Positions 18,406 through 27,244 of a stretch of DNA of 64,000 nucleotides are shown in pieces; the first letter of the stretch is position 1, and each line of letters opens with the position of its first letter. The position numbers were made by a program, and so were the translations under genes. The notes below the pieces were generated by a model that made no database searches, was not told the origin of the DNA, and was given only the letters and a program-made list of their open reading frames with translations. The stretch comes from JBBIJO01 sp037445895 (GTDB lineage: Bacteria > Bacteroidota > Ignavibacteria > Kapaibacteriales > UBA2268). The stretch covers positions 136,020-200,019 of the forward strand of contig JBBIJO010000003.1 of NCBI GenBank assembly GCA_037445895.1, in the 5' to 3' direction.

Positions 18406-19785
18406 CTAACGTATAAGTTTTGAAACGTCGTTAAAAACCACAAAAATCATTAGAAGCACTAGTATTCCTATTCCAATATTTTGGATTACCAATTTTGCTT
18501 TAACTGGTAGTTCTTTTCGTATAATGCCTTCGATAAAGATTATCAAAAAGTGGCCACCGTCGAGGGCTGGAACAGGCAATATGTTAATTATTGCAAGCGT
18601 GATTGAGAGTAGAGCTATAAAGTTCAGAAAATATGTGAGCCCTAGTTGTGCTTGTTGCGAGGCACTTTTTGCAATCATTATTGGTCCTCCAATGGATTCT
18701 CGTGCCGAAATTGTTCCTTTGAAAATTTGTATAACCGAGCCTATAAATAGTTTAGACGCGCGAAGAGTTTCGTTGAAACCATTTGCTAAAGATTGGAAGA
18801 TCGAATATTGCAAAGTATCTTTTGGACCGGCATAGTGAAAGCCTGGGTAAAAACCGAGTTTTCCGTCATTGGTCGGAGTAACAGAATCGTTCAATATGGA
18901 ATTACCACGTTTCCAGGTGAGCAAAATTGGTGTGCTGCGGTATTTGGAAAGCAGAAAAGTAAGTTCTTCGAAGGCATTAATTTGTTGATTGTTTATTGCT
19001 AAAATAGTATCACCGCTTTTTAGTCCTAATTTTCCGGCAGGTGCAAGGGTTTCGACATCCCGAACATAAATATAGAGTTGTTCGGGACCAAGCCCAAGGT
19101 TAATGTTGCCGGATGCTATGCTTTTAACAATTGATTTCCCGTCGATCTTTAAATTTACGGTTTCATTGTTTCGCTGAACTTTAATTTCTTTTGCTGAACC
19201 GAAATTTTCCAATGAAAGGCGTGTAATAATTTCGTTCCATTCGGTTACATTCTTTCCATTTATTGAAATAATTCTATCTCCTTCTTTTAATCCAATGGTT
19301 TGAGCAAGTGAATTTTCTTGAATGTAGCCTATTTTATTGGTTTTCCAAACAACCTTACCTTCCGAAAGAGAAATGACTGCAAATAGCAAAATTGCCAACA
19401 CGACGTTCATAATGACTCCGCCGGAAATGACAAACAACTTTGTTAATGTCCCCTTTGCTCGAAATTCAAAATCCTTTGCAGGAGTATCGATAAAAGATTT
19501 ATCTAAGCTTTCGTCAATCATACCAGCAATTTTGACGTAGCCCCCAATTGGGAATAAGCAGATTCTGTAGTCACAATATCCATTGAATTCAAAATTTTTA
19601 GGAAGATTGCCGAAAGAAAAACCGTTTACTCTATTGAAGCCTAAAAGTCGTGGTCCCATTCCAATAGCAAAAATATCAACACGAATTTTCGAGATACGTG
19701 CGGCAATGAAGTGACCGAATTCATGGACAATTACAAGGATAGCAATGACGATGATAAAATAAAGCAAACTATTTAGAAACCCCAT
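18406..19785 (-). CDS. rseP: Site-2 protease RseP
   Basis: A 459-residue membrane zinc protease of normal length. HEFGH in the first helix is the zinc site, followed by FPIGGYVKIAGM. GGVIMNVVLAI marks the second helix. Two PDZ domains follow (about 170-230 with LKEGDRIISINGKNV; about 240-310 with LKSGDTILAINNQQI). NILPVPALDGGH in the third core helix supplies the last zinc ligand. It performs regulated intramembrane proteolysis, typically of anti-sigma factors. It lies between dxr and surE with gaps of 6-7 nt, so it is probably transcribed with them. Confidence 0.95.
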   Translation of the reverse strand: MGFLNSLLYFIIVIAILVIVHEFGHFIAARISKIRVDIFAIGMGPRLLGFNRVNGFSFGNLPKNFEFNGYCDYRICLFPIGGYVKIAGMIDESLDKSFIDTPAKDFEFRAKGTLTKLFVISGGVIMNVVLAILLFAVISLSEGKVVWKTNKIGYIQENSLAQTIGLKEGDRIISINGKNVTEWNEIITRLSLENFGSAKEIKVQRNNETVNLKIDGKSIVKSIASGNINLGLGPEQLYIYVRDVETLAPAGKLGLKSGDTILAINNQQINAFEELTFLLSKYRSTPILLTWKRGNSILNDSVTPTNDGKLGFYPGFHYAGPKDTLQYSIFQSLANGFNETLRASKLFIGSVIQIFKGTISARESIGGPIMIAKSASQQAQLGLTYFLNFIALLSITLAIINILPVPALDGGHFLIIFIEGIIRKELPVKAKLVIQNIGIGILVLLMIFVVFNDVSKLIR

Positions 19786-19791
19786 AAATGT

Positions 19792-20961
19792 TTAACTCAG
19801 TTTGTGGATAAAATCTTTTACATGTTTTCTTGTGGTCAAATCTATATTGTAAATATCTTCTAAGTTAGGTTTACTGATATGTTCCATATTGCTAAGGGCA
19901 AAATCTATACAAGTCGGGATTTTGGAAAACGAGATTTTGCCTTCTAGAAACGCATTAACCGCGATTTCATTAGCAGAGTTTAGAACCGCAGGTGCAGTTC
20001 CACCTTGTTCAAGAGCATTATAGGCAAGAGCTAAGCAAGGAAATTTGTTTAAATTTGGCTCGAAAAAAGTTAACTTTTTCTCTTGGACTAAATTGAGTCT
20101 GGGAAAGTCGTAGTAGAAGCGATTTGGATAATTTAATGCAAATGAAATAGGTATCCGCATATCTTGAGGACCAAGCTGTGCCTTGATTGAACCATCGATA
20201 AATTGAACAAGTGAATGGATAATGCTTTCTGGATGGATAAGGACTTGAATGTTGTTTATAGGAACATCGAATAGCCAAAAAGCCTCAATTACCTCTAAGC
20301 CTTTATTCATAAGGGTCGCCGAATCAATACTGATTTTTTTGCCCATACTCCATTTGGGATGTGCTAATGCATCCGATATCCGAACTGTGTCGAATGAACT
20401 TGGATGAGAATTTAAAAAAGGTCCTCCAGAAGCTGTTAATATTATTTTTTCGATAGCCGACTTATCTTCTCCAATTAAGCATTGTAAGATTGCGTTATGT
20501 TCGCTGTCGATTGAAATAATTCGGGCATTTGTGGTATTAGTGATTTCTTTAATAATATTTCCAGCTGCAACGATGGTTTCTTTATTTGCGAGTGCAACAG
20601 TTTTTCCAGATTTTAAAGCGGCAATTGTTGGTTTGACCCCCGAAAATCCGACGATTGCCATAACAACGATTTCTATATCAGGGTCGGAGACAATTTCGCA
20701 TAGGCCATCCTCCCCGAATAAGATTTCACAATCGAAAAAGTAACGTTCTTTAAATTCCTTGTATTTATTGTAATCGGTGATTACTACACTTTTGGGATTG
20801 TATTTTGGTATTTGTTCGGCGAGCAAATCAATTTTAGTATTAGTTGAAAGGTATTGAATATCAATGGCATTGTTACTTTGTTCAGCCACCTGCAACGTTT
20901 GCACACCGATTGAACCGGTAGAGCCAAGAATAGCAACTTTTTTAGGCGAGTGACTAGTCAT
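19792..20961 (-). CDS. dxr: 1-deoxy-D-xylulose 5-phosphate reductoisomerase
   Basis: A 389-residue Dxr. KVAILGSTGSIGVQTL is the NADPH-binding loop, LANKETIVAAG and DSEHNAILQCL are the substrate and metal sites, ASGGPF and HPKWSMGKKISIDSATLMNKGLE the catalytic loop region. It makes 2-C-methylerythritol 4-phosphate in the MEP isoprenoid pathway; ispH of the same pathway is at 57.8 kb. The ATG at 20961 overlaps the last 8 nt of rng (ATGACTAG holds both the start and the rng stop), pointing to translational coupling. Confidence 0.97.
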   Translation of the reverse strand: MTSHSPKKVAILGSTGSIGVQTLQVAEQSNNAIDIQYLSTNTKIDLLAEQIPKYNPKSVVITDYNKYKEFKERYFFDCEILFGEDGLCEIVSDPDIEIVVMAIVGFSGVKPTIAALKSGKTVALANKETIVAAGNIIKEITNTTNARIISIDSEHNAILQCLIGEDKSAIEKIILTASGGPFLNSHPSSFDTVRISDALAHPKWSMGKKISIDSATLMNKGLEVIEAFWLFDVPINNIQVLIHPESIIHSLVQFIDGSIKAQLGPQDMRIPISFALNYPNRFYYDFPRLNLVQEKKLTFFEPNLNKFPCLALAYNALEQGGTAPAVLNSANEIAVNAFLEGKISFSKIPTCIDFALSNMEHISKPNLEDIYNIDLTTRKHVKDFIHKLS

Positions 20962-22615
20962 AAATTGTTGTCCAGTATTCACTTGTAACATCTCGATTCT
21001 GTTTAATAGATTCGAAGCGGAATTTATCTAATGGCAAATTGTCATCTAATATTAATTTAATACGAGTAAAATATTTCAGCATTAAACGAGTTAGTCGGGA
21101 TATTTTGCCTTCTGTCAAATACTCTGCAATGTGAGGATGAACATAGAGATTCAGCCTAAACTCTCTCGACTTTGATTTGAAGTTCTTCAACCAACGTTCA
21201 ATTTTAGTGAAAACTTCTGCTTTGGTGGGAATGCGCCCTAAACCAAAACACAAAGGGCAAATTTCCGTAACTTTTTCAGAAATATTCAGATTTATTCTTT
21301 GCCGTGTTATTTGCATTAGTGAAAGTTCTGTTAAAGGGAAAACAACAGTTTTTGCACGGTCCCGCTTTAATGCTTTTTTCATTGCAAGATAAATCTTCTT
21401 TTTGTTTAACGGGTTTTGAATATCGATGAAATCAATAATTATAATTCCTGCAAGGTCGCGAAGACGAATTTGGCGAGCAATTTCGTTTACCGCTTCTAAA
21501 TTTGTTTTTAAAGCATTAATTTCCTGTGTCGATTCGTTAACATGTTTTCCACTATTGACGTCAATAATGAACATTGCTTCGGTTTGATCTATTATGATAC
21601 TACCTCCGCTTGGTAAAAGAACTTTGCGCCTATAAGTTTGTTCAATATCTTTTTCAATTTGATAGAAATCGAAAAGAGGGGTTTTTCCTTTGTATAGTTC
21701 TACTTTCTTTGCAAACTCAGGTGAATTTTCGTTTAAATATTCAATTATTTCTTTATGCAGTTTTTTTGAATCAACAATAACGTTACTTATGTCATTTCGG
21801 AATAGGTCCCGAATGATACTTGCAGTTAATTCCATATCCTTGTAAAGCAAAGTTGGGGAATTGTAGCTTTTTGCCTTCTTTTCGATTTCGTGCCAGGTCT
21901 CTTTTAATTTTTGCCAGTCGTTTTCCAAGTCTTCCGCGGTTTGATTTATCGCGGCAGTTCTGATAATGCAACCAAATTCATTTTGGGTTATTTGTTTAGC
22001 CAAAGCACGAAGCCTTTTCCTTTCTTGTATTGATTGAATTTTGCGGGAAATTCCAATATTTTTGTAATCGGGCACTAAAACTAAGTATCTACCTGGAACT
22101 GTAATCCTTGTTGTAACTTTGACTCCTTTGGTTGAAAAAGCTTCGCGAACTACCTGGACTGGCAGCAATTGATTTTCTTTAATTCCAACGCGTGAATCGT
22201 TCAGAGTTTGTTTAGTAGTTTTGGAGGCTTGTTTTTTGTTCTTTTTCTTTGGTTTGCTGTTTAGATTTTCAATTAAATTGTTAATCTCCAAGATTACACT
22301 TGAGTTTTTATGTCCATTATTTGTTGAAAAATAATCCTCTTTTTCACTTTGAATTATATCGTCTTCTTCAAATACAATTTGTTTGAACCTTTCATCGACG
22401 TCAGAAAAATGGAGGAAAGCATTTTGATTTAAACCAATATCAACAAATGCTGCATTCAAACTTGGAAGGATACGGGTAATTTTTCCCAAATATATGTTTC
22501 CAACAAATTTCTCTTTATCTGGTAGTTCAACGAAGTATTCGCTTAACTTCCCATCTTCGGTTATAGCAATTCGGACTTCGTTTAGCGTTGAACTTATTAG
22601 TATTTCCTTTTTCAT
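20954..22615 (-). CDS. rng: Ribonuclease G (Rng/CafA)
   Basis: A 553-residue RNase E/G family enzyme. An S1 RNA-binding domain lies at about 38-125 (YLGKITRILPSLNAAFVDIG), interrupted by a Lys/Asn-rich, low-complexity insert at about 100-150. The catalytic DNase-I-like domain has FIIDVNSGK and GIIIIDFIDI with the metal-binding Asp residues, and the zinc link is CPLCFGLGR. It processes rRNA and turns over mRNA. First gene of the rng-dxr-rseP-surE minus-strand run, preceded by a 575-nt gap. Confidence 0.93.
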   Translation of the reverse strand: MKKEILISSTLNEVRIAITEDGKLSEYFVELPDKEKFVGNIYLGKITRILPSLNAAFVDIGLNQNAFLHFSDVDERFKQIVFEEDDIIQSEKEDYFSTNNGHKNSSVILEINNLIENLNSKPKKKNKKQASKTTKQTLNDSRVGIKENQLLPVQVVREAFSTKGVKVTTRITVPGRYLVLVPDYKNIGISRKIQSIQERKRLRALAKQITQNEFGCIIRTAAINQTAEDLENDWQKLKETWHEIEKKAKSYNSPTLLYKDMELTASIIRDLFRNDISNVIVDSKKLHKEIIEYLNENSPEFAKKVELYKGKTPLFDFYQIEKDIEQTYRRKVLLPSGGSIIIDQTEAMFIIDVNSGKHVNESTQEINALKTNLEAVNEIARQIRLRDLAGIIIIDFIDIQNPLNKKKIYLAMKKALKRDRAKTVVFPLTELSLMQITRQRINLNISEKVTEICPLCFGLGRIPTKAEVFTKIERWLKNFKSKSREFRLNLYVHPHIAEYLTEGKISRLTRLMLKYFTRIKLILDDNLPLDKFRFESIKQNRDVTSEYWTTIYD

Positions 22616-23130
22616 TAAATAAAATCATACTCAAAAATTGATTAGACGCAAAAAGCAAAATTTACTTTTATATTTTTAAGGTATGCTTAATAATTTCATT
22701 TTTTCTATTTTATTGGCTTTTTTTTATTTATTGCTTGTCCTTATGTTTGTAATCCAATAGACACTTGAAAAATTTATGGCAGAAGCAGTTTGAAGGAATT
22801 GGAAAATTGCTTTTGTAAAAATCAATACTTTTTTTAGACGATAGCCATAATTTTGTCCAAGAAGAAAGTAGCCGAAAAATGCTATACTTATGCCTTCAAT
22901 CTCTGTCTCGTCAACTACAACAGAGTCGAACTAAAAAACTGTGATTTCTATGATACTGTTTTATGCAATAAATTATGCTTCTGACTGGTATTATTATTGT
23001 GTTTATGTCGGCGAAGAGCTAATACGGGAATTTACGGATTTGGTAAAATGAAATGATATACCTTTTTCCAAAAACTTAGCTTGCGGAACAGTGATATTAT
23101 GGAAATTTTTTGGACATAAGTAAGTTCTAA
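22616..23130 (+). other. Gene-poor gap between rng and etfB
   Basis: About 515 nt with no convincing gene. The best frame is on the minus strand (22930-22724, 68 codons between stops) but has no usable start codon. It includes VVVDETEIEGI and could be a fragment of a lost gene, perhaps a transposase, though I cannot show this. The rest is AT-rich. Confidence 0.4.
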
Positions 23131-23162
23131 TTTGTTGTAAAAAATCAAATTCATTATTTTTG
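23131..23162 (+). promoter_or_regulatory. Promoter of etfBA
   Basis: TTTG (23131-23134), 20 bp, TATTTTTG (23155-23162): a full match to the Bacteroidota consensus. The leader is about 25 nt and includes AAGGTGG, a likely ribosome binding site, 6 nt before the ATG at 23191. Confidence 0.7.
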
Positions 23163-23190
23163 CTTTTTTGTTGAAACTACAAGGTGGTTT

Positions 23191-23937
23191 ATGAATATTT
23201 TAGTTTGTATTTCGAGAGTTCCCGATACTGCAACTAAAATTATCGTTGGAGCCGATGGAAAATCCATCGATGATAAAGGAGTAAAGTTTATTATTAATCC
23301 TTATGATGAATTTGCATTGGAAGAGGGGTTGCGTCTGAAGGAAAAGTTTGGTGGTAAAGTAGTAACGATTACTGTTGGTTCCGATGCATCGAAAGAAGCC
23401 ATACGTTCTGCTTTAGCGATGGGTGCCGATAGTGCTGTTTTGGTAAAAACCGAAGGTTATTTCGATTCGTTCTTTGTTGCTAAAAATATTGCCGAATATG
23501 CAAAAGAATTTAATCCCGACATTATAATTTGCGGTCGGCAAAGCGTTGATTTTGATTCTTTTCAGGTGCCTTCTATGATTGCTGAATTTCTCGATTTGCC
23601 TTCTGTTAGTGTTGTTTCGAAACTTACGATTGACGGAGTCAAAGTAATTGCAGAACGCGATGTCGAGGGAGGTAAAGAGGTGGTCGAAACAACTTTGCCT
23701 TGTGTTGTATCTGCACAAAAAGGATTGAACGAGCCACGATATCCTAAACTACCCGATATTTTGAAAGCAAAGTCTAAACCGATTGAAGAACGACAGCCAA
23801 TCCCAACAGAGCTAAAGGTTGAAATTGTTGGAATGGAAATACCGCTGCGAGCCCGCAAAAATAAAATTGTGGGGGATTCCGACGATGAGATTGCCGAAAT
23901 TGTTCGTCTACTTCATGAAGAAGCAAAAATTATTTGA
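23191..23937 (+). CDS. etfB: Electron transfer flavoprotein subunit beta
   Basis: A 248-residue EtfB with the family start MNILVCISRVPDT, INPYDEFALEEGLRLKE, the nucleotide-binding GADSAVLV and CGRQSVDFDSFQVPSMIAE. It holds AMP and contacts partner dehydrogenases. With EtfA it carries electrons from acyl-CoA dehydrogenases to the quinone pool. The length is slightly under that of standard EtfB. It heads an operon with etfA, 22 nt apart. Confidence 0.95.
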   Translation: MNILVCISRVPDTATKIIVGADGKSIDDKGVKFIINPYDEFALEEGLRLKEKFGGKVVTITVGSDASKEAIRSALAMGADSAVLVKTEGYFDSFFVAKNIAEYAKEFNPDIIICGRQSVDFDSFQVPSMIAEFLDLPSVSVVSKLTIDGVKVIAERDVEGGKEVVETTLPCVVSAQKGLNEPRYPKLPDILKAKSKPIEERQPIPTELKVEIVGMEIPLRARKNKIVGDSDDEIAEIVRLLHEEAKII

Positions 23938-23959
23938 AAGAATTAGATAGGGGTGAAAA

Positions 23960-24931
23960 GTGAATAAGATATTAATTTTTTTGGAACATAATGTTGGAAA
24001 GCTCAAAAGAGTATCCTATGAACTAATTACTGCGGGTAGAACCCTTGCAAAAAGTAAAAATATTCCTTTCGATGGAGTTATTTTTAATTCAACAAACGAG
24101 ACAATCGAAACTGCGAAAGAATATGGACTATCCAAAGTATTACATATTAATAGTAGTAGTTTTGAAAAATATTCAGTGTCGCTTTTTGCTAAAGCAATTT
24201 CTAATTTAATTCAAAGGAATGGCTACGATTTTATATTATTTCCCGCTAATTCTCGTGGTAGCGAGCTTGCTCCTCGAGTTGCGGCATCATTGGAGGCTTC
24301 ATTTATAGCCGATTGTGTCGGATTCGACTATTCCGATGGCGAATTAATAGTTATTAAACCTGTATATGCGGGGAAAGCCCATATCAAAGCAAAGATGTAC
24401 GGAACTGTAAAAATATGTTCTCTTCGTCCTAATGTGTTTACTGCGATCCCAGAGCCGGTTCAGGAAGTTGTTGTCGAAAATTTTGGACCCAATATTGATG
24501 CTTCTGCAACAAAGGAAGTGGTTATCGACACGTTGAAAAACGAGGGAAAACTCGATGTTCTTGAAGCCGATATTATTGTTTCTGGTGGGCGAGGAATAAA
24601 AGGACCTGAAAATTATTATTTAATTGAACAGTTAGCGAATATTTTTAACGGAGCTGTTGGTGCTTCGCGTGCGGTTGTCGATGCTGGTTGGAGACCTCAT
24701 AGTGAACAAGTAGGGCAAACGGGGAAAACAGTTTCGCCAACTCTTTATGTTGCGTGTGGGATATCTGGAGCTATACAGCATTTAGCTGGAATGTCCACAT
24801 CGAAATATATTCTTGCAATTAATAAAGACAAAGATGCGCCAATATTTAAAGTAGCAGATTATGGTGTAGTTGGGGATTTGTTCAACGTGATTCCAAAACT
24901 CATAGAAAAAGTAAAAGCTGTTAAAGAGTAA
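23960..24931 (+). CDS. etfA: Electron transfer flavoprotein subunit alpha
   Basis: A 323-residue EtfA. The FAD-binding C-terminal domain is clear: VSGGRGIKGPENY, GASRAVVDAGWRPHSEQVGQTGKTVSP, LYVACGISGAIQHLAGM and INKDKDAPIFKVADYGVVGD. The start is GTG at 23960, preceded by AGGGGTG as a ribosome binding site. It forms a heterodimer with EtfB. Neither ferredoxin domains nor an acyl-CoA dehydrogenase are adjacent, so this is the non-bifurcating-looking housekeeping form (inference). Confidence 0.95.
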   Translation: MNKILIFLEHNVGKLKRVSYELITAGRTLAKSKNIPFDGVIFNSTNETIETAKEYGLSKVLHINSSSFEKYSVSLFAKAISNLIQRNGYDFILFPANSRGSELAPRVAASLEASFIADCVGFDYSDGELIVIKPVYAGKAHIKAKMYGTVKICSLRPNVFTAIPEPVQEVVVENFGPNIDASATKEVVIDTLKNEGKLDVLEADIIVSGGRGIKGPENYYLIEQLANIFNGAVGASRAVVDAGWRPHSEQVGQTGKTVSPTLYVACGISGAIQHLAGMSTSKYILAINKDKDAPIFKVADYGVVGDLFNVIPKLIEKVKAVKE

Positions 24932-24993
24932 TGGTAAAATAAATTCAAATTAATATAGTCTCTTTGAACGAAGAGTTTAAACGATGAAATAAA

Positions 24994-25614
24994 ATGGAAA
25001 AAATTGAAGTTCGACCGATAGGAATAACGGCAAGTTCCGATAGCCCCAATGCTTATGCATTAATTTTGAAGGAAAAATATGGAGCCAGAAGTTTACCAAT
25101 TATTATCGGTCCATTCGAAGCTCAGGCAATCGCCCTTGTATTGGAAGGGATGACAACACCGAGACCCTTAACACATGATTTGATGAAAGAAATCCTCGAA
25201 AAACTTAATGCACATATTGAAGAAGTTTTTATAAACGATTTACGCGAAGGGACTTTTTATGCGAGAATAGTGTTTGAAAATCCTCACATAGATATCGATG
25301 CTCGCCCAAGCGATGCGGTAGCATTGGCTCTACGGTTGCAAATACCGATTTATGTTAGTTCTGAACTTTTAGATGAAGCGGGAATGAATTTTCCACAAAG
25401 AATTTTCGACGCAGAGAGCGAAGAACAAGATTCGGATATATTCGGCAAAGAAGAAGATGATGATTTTAAACTACAATCTGAATCAGAACCTTCGAAACCA
25501 AAAACTCGAATTGAAGAACTCCAAGAACAATTGGAAAAGGCAATCAAAGAGGAAAATTATGAACAAGCAGCTAAAATCCGCGACGAATTGCGAAAGACTT
25601 TAGAAAGTTCATAA
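24994..25614 (+). CDS. Bifunctional nuclease-family (DUF151) protein with C-terminal UVR motif
   Basis: A 206-residue protein. Residues 1-135 are a DUF151 domain (LPIIIGPFEAQAIALVLEG, RPLTHDLM, ARPSDAVALALRLQIPIYV). An acidic linker (EEQDSDIFGKEEDDDF) leads to a UVR motif at about 170-205 (LQEQLEKAIKEENYEQAAKIRDEL), the helical hairpin by which UvrB and UvrC interact. DUF151 proteins are described as having DNase and RNase activity in plants and are widespread in Bacteroidota and Actinobacteria. The UVR tail suggests contact with repair or Clp-type partners (inference). A small hairpin (CTCTT/AAGAG) lies in the gap after etfA. Confidence 0.88.
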   Translation: MEKIEVRPIGITASSDSPNAYALILKEKYGARSLPIIIGPFEAQAIALVLEGMTTPRPLTHDLMKEILEKLNAHIEEVFINDLREGTFYARIVFENPHIDIDARPSDAVALALRLQIPIYVSSELLDEAGMNFPQRIFDAESEEQDSDIFGKEEDDDFKLQSESEPSKPKTRIEELQEQLEKAIKEENYEQAAKIRDELRKTLESS

Positions 25615-25621
25615 GATTAAT

Positions 25622-25629
25622 TAATTTTG
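25622..25629 (+). promoter_or_regulatory. -7 element of tRNA-CAT
   Basis: TAATTTTG 13 nt before the tRNA, in the same 16-mer (ATTAATTTTGTATTTT) as before tRNA-Arg. TTTA lies 19 bp upstream, one base off the -33 consensus. Confidence 0.55.
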
Positions 25630-25642
25630 TATTTTTTGTATA

Positions 25643-25716
25643 GCCGGAGTAGCTCAGGTGGTTAGAGCAACGGAATCATAATCCGTGTGTCGGGGGTTCA
25701 AGTCCCTCCTCCGGTA
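25643..25716 (+). tRNA. tRNA with CAT anticodon (elongator Met or Ile2)
   Basis: A 74-nt cloverleaf. Acceptor stem GCCGGAG/CTCCGGT (the first pair is G-U), anticodon stem ACGGA/TCCGT with loop ATCATAA (anticodon CAT), T arm GGGGG/CCCTC with loop TTCAAGT, discriminator A, no encoded CCA. It is not an initiator tRNA, because the first pair is not the C-A mismatch. Whether it is Met or lysidine-modified Ile2 cannot be settled by eye. Decayed sequence follows it, so the 3' end may have been an insertion point. Confidence 0.93.
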
Positions 25717-25784
25717 CAATGGATTATAGAAAGTATTGCCAGGCATTGAAGGTATATAAAAAATAGGAGCATCAGGAATAACGA

Positions 25785-25955
25785 ATGACCGGCCAATGTG
25801 AATTGTGGCTGAAAAATGTCAAATTATATGATTCGCACATAGTACCTGAGTTTGCTTATAAAAATGTATATATTTATCTCATAGTAAACAATAGAATACA
25901 TCAGCATTCAATATTTTTTCATTATAGATGTCTGCATCATAACCCAGATGCATAG
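25785..25955 (+). pseudogene. Remnant of a CxxC/DSHIIPEF-type HNH-like gene
   Basis: A 56-codon frame reads QCELWLKNVKLYDSHIVPEF, closely resembling the N-terminus of a family of proteins beginning CxxCxxxxxLxDSHIIPEFxYK (zinc-ribbon, HNH-nuclease-like). The second Cys of the CxxC is Trp here, and the frame stops after about 30 further residues with no family-like sequence. It looks like a decayed gene of about the first tenth of the original. The family match is from memory of the motif. Confidence 0.45.
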
Positions 25956-26245
25956 TTGCAAAGCAGACCTCGGTATATAAACCCAAATTGACTGGATACC
26001 CTTGTTCCCTTAAAGTATTTTATAATTTTGTCTAGTATTTTCGTCTTTTTAGTTTTAAATACCGAGCTTATCTTCAAGACTTTTTACCGGAATGTTTTGG
26101 TATGGTTTCAAATGCTCCCCACATAATGAAGAATTGAAAAAATGGAGATGATATTGGAAGTAGGCCTAAATATATACGGGACAAGAAAAGATTTCACTCG
26201 GTTAAGATTTGTAGAAACTACTGACGTGAATAATAAAACTAATTT
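25956..26245 (+). other. Degenerate sequence after the tRNA-CAT gene
   Basis: About 290 nt without an intact gene. A short minus-strand frame (26165-26054, no start codon) reads EHLKPYQNIPVKSLEDKLGI-like sequence, which looks protein-like and may be another fragment. Together with the preceding remnant it marks a decayed junction between the backbone and the redox block. Confidence 0.4.
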
Positions 26246-26776
26246 TTAACACTGAGTTTTATTTTTTTGTATAGCCTCGAAAGCTTTCTTCAAGCTTTCT
26301 ATGTCTGCCTTCGATAAAGATTCGAGGAGTTGTTGTCTCAACGTGTTTTCGTCCTCAGCATTCTTAATTATTAACTCTTCGGGAATTTCAATTTGTAGTA
26401 ATTGGCAAACCTTTTCAATATAATTTTCTGGTTTGACAGGTTTTTCCAAATATACCCCAGGTCCTTGCATCATCATCGTTTCAAAATCAACTTTGCCAAG
26501 CTCATCTCTAGCATGACCTGTTACAATAAGTACGGGAATTTTCGCCCATTTCTTATTTTTTTGTAAATCATAGTAAAACTTTACTCCAGAATGCTTAGGC
26601 ATGACAAGATCAAGAGAAATTAAGTCTGGAATTCGACTTTGTAACACGTCTAAAGCCTCGAAGCCATCAGATGCGGTAAGAACCTTAAATCCATGGTCTT
26701 CAAGAGCGGCTTTAAGGTAATTTCGGACATCTGTTTCGTCATCCACGACGAGAACGGTTTTGTCAAGTTTTTTCAT
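26246..26776 (-). CDS. Single-domain response regulator with helical tail
   Basis: A 176-residue protein. The receiver domain spans 1-128: VLVVDDETD (acidic pair at 12-13), phospho-acceptor Asp56 (ISLDLVMP), VTGHARDELG and GPGVYLEKPVKPENY with the conserved Lys. The tail at 130-176 is helical and charged, with no DNA-binding domain. From memory, receivers with the insert MMMQGPGVYLEKPVKPE are typical of Desulfobacterota signalling clusters. It is on the same strand as the methyltransferase-like gene and the histidine kinase, so the three probably form one phosphorelay operon. Confidence 0.88.
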   Translation of the reverse strand: MKKLDKTVLVVDDETDVRNYLKAALEDHGFKVLTASDGFEALDVLQSRIPDLISLDLVMPKHSGVKFYYDLQKNKKWAKIPVLIVTGHARDELGKVDFETMMMQGPGVYLEKPVKPENYIEKVCQLLQIEIPEELIIKNAEDENTLRQQLLESLSKADIESLKKAFEAIQKNKTQC

Positions 26777-26797
26777 TTTTTATCCCTATAATCAACA

Positions 26798-27244
26798 TTA
26801 TATCCATTTTCTTGTCTTAGTTTTAAATTTAAGATATTCGTTTCCGAATGATAATTCTAATTTTTTCTCTTCTGTAGGAATTACAAATATTTGCAGATAA
26901 GTAATAAAAGTTAAAGGAAATAATAACGAAATCAATGACCCAAGAACTACCGAAACACCGATTAGGAGCATTATCATCCCTAAATACATTGGATTCCTCG
27001 AAAATTTGAATGCCCCTTCTGTGATTAATTTTGTAGGTGTTTCATTCGGTTTTATTGTTGTATGGTATTTTTTATATAGCCTGTCCGTTTTGGCATTTAA
27101 GATAATCCCAAATAAAATAAAAATCATACCGACAATATTAATCGGAAAATATAACAACCTAGTGAAGGGGAACAAAGAATAGATTAATAATGAAGATACT
27201 ATCATGATTGACATTATTGATGGTGGTTCGATTTTAATTTTCAT
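26798..27244 (-). CDS. Isoprenylcysteine carboxyl methyltransferase-like membrane protein
   Basis: A 148-residue protein with about four membrane spans. LITEGAFKFSRNPMYLGMIMLLIGVSVVLGS is the ICMT/PEMT family signature (Arg-Asn-Pro-Met-Tyr followed by a helix), and EEKKLELSFGNEYLKFKTKTRKWI is the conserved C-terminus with the Glu-Glu and Tyr residues. Bacterial members methylate small isoprenoid, phospholipid or unknown substrates using SAM. It lies between a receiver protein and the histidine kinase (11-nt overlap with the kinase end), so it may affect the sensor's lipid environment, but that is a guess. Confidence 0.8.
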   Translation of the reverse strand: MKIKIEPPSIMSIMIVSSLLIYSLFPFTRLLYFPINIVGMIFILFGIILNAKTDRLYKKYHTTIKPNETPTKLITEGAFKFSRNPMYLGMIMLLIGVSVVLGSLISLLFPLTFITYLQIFVIPTEEKKLELSFGNEYLKFKTKTRKWI

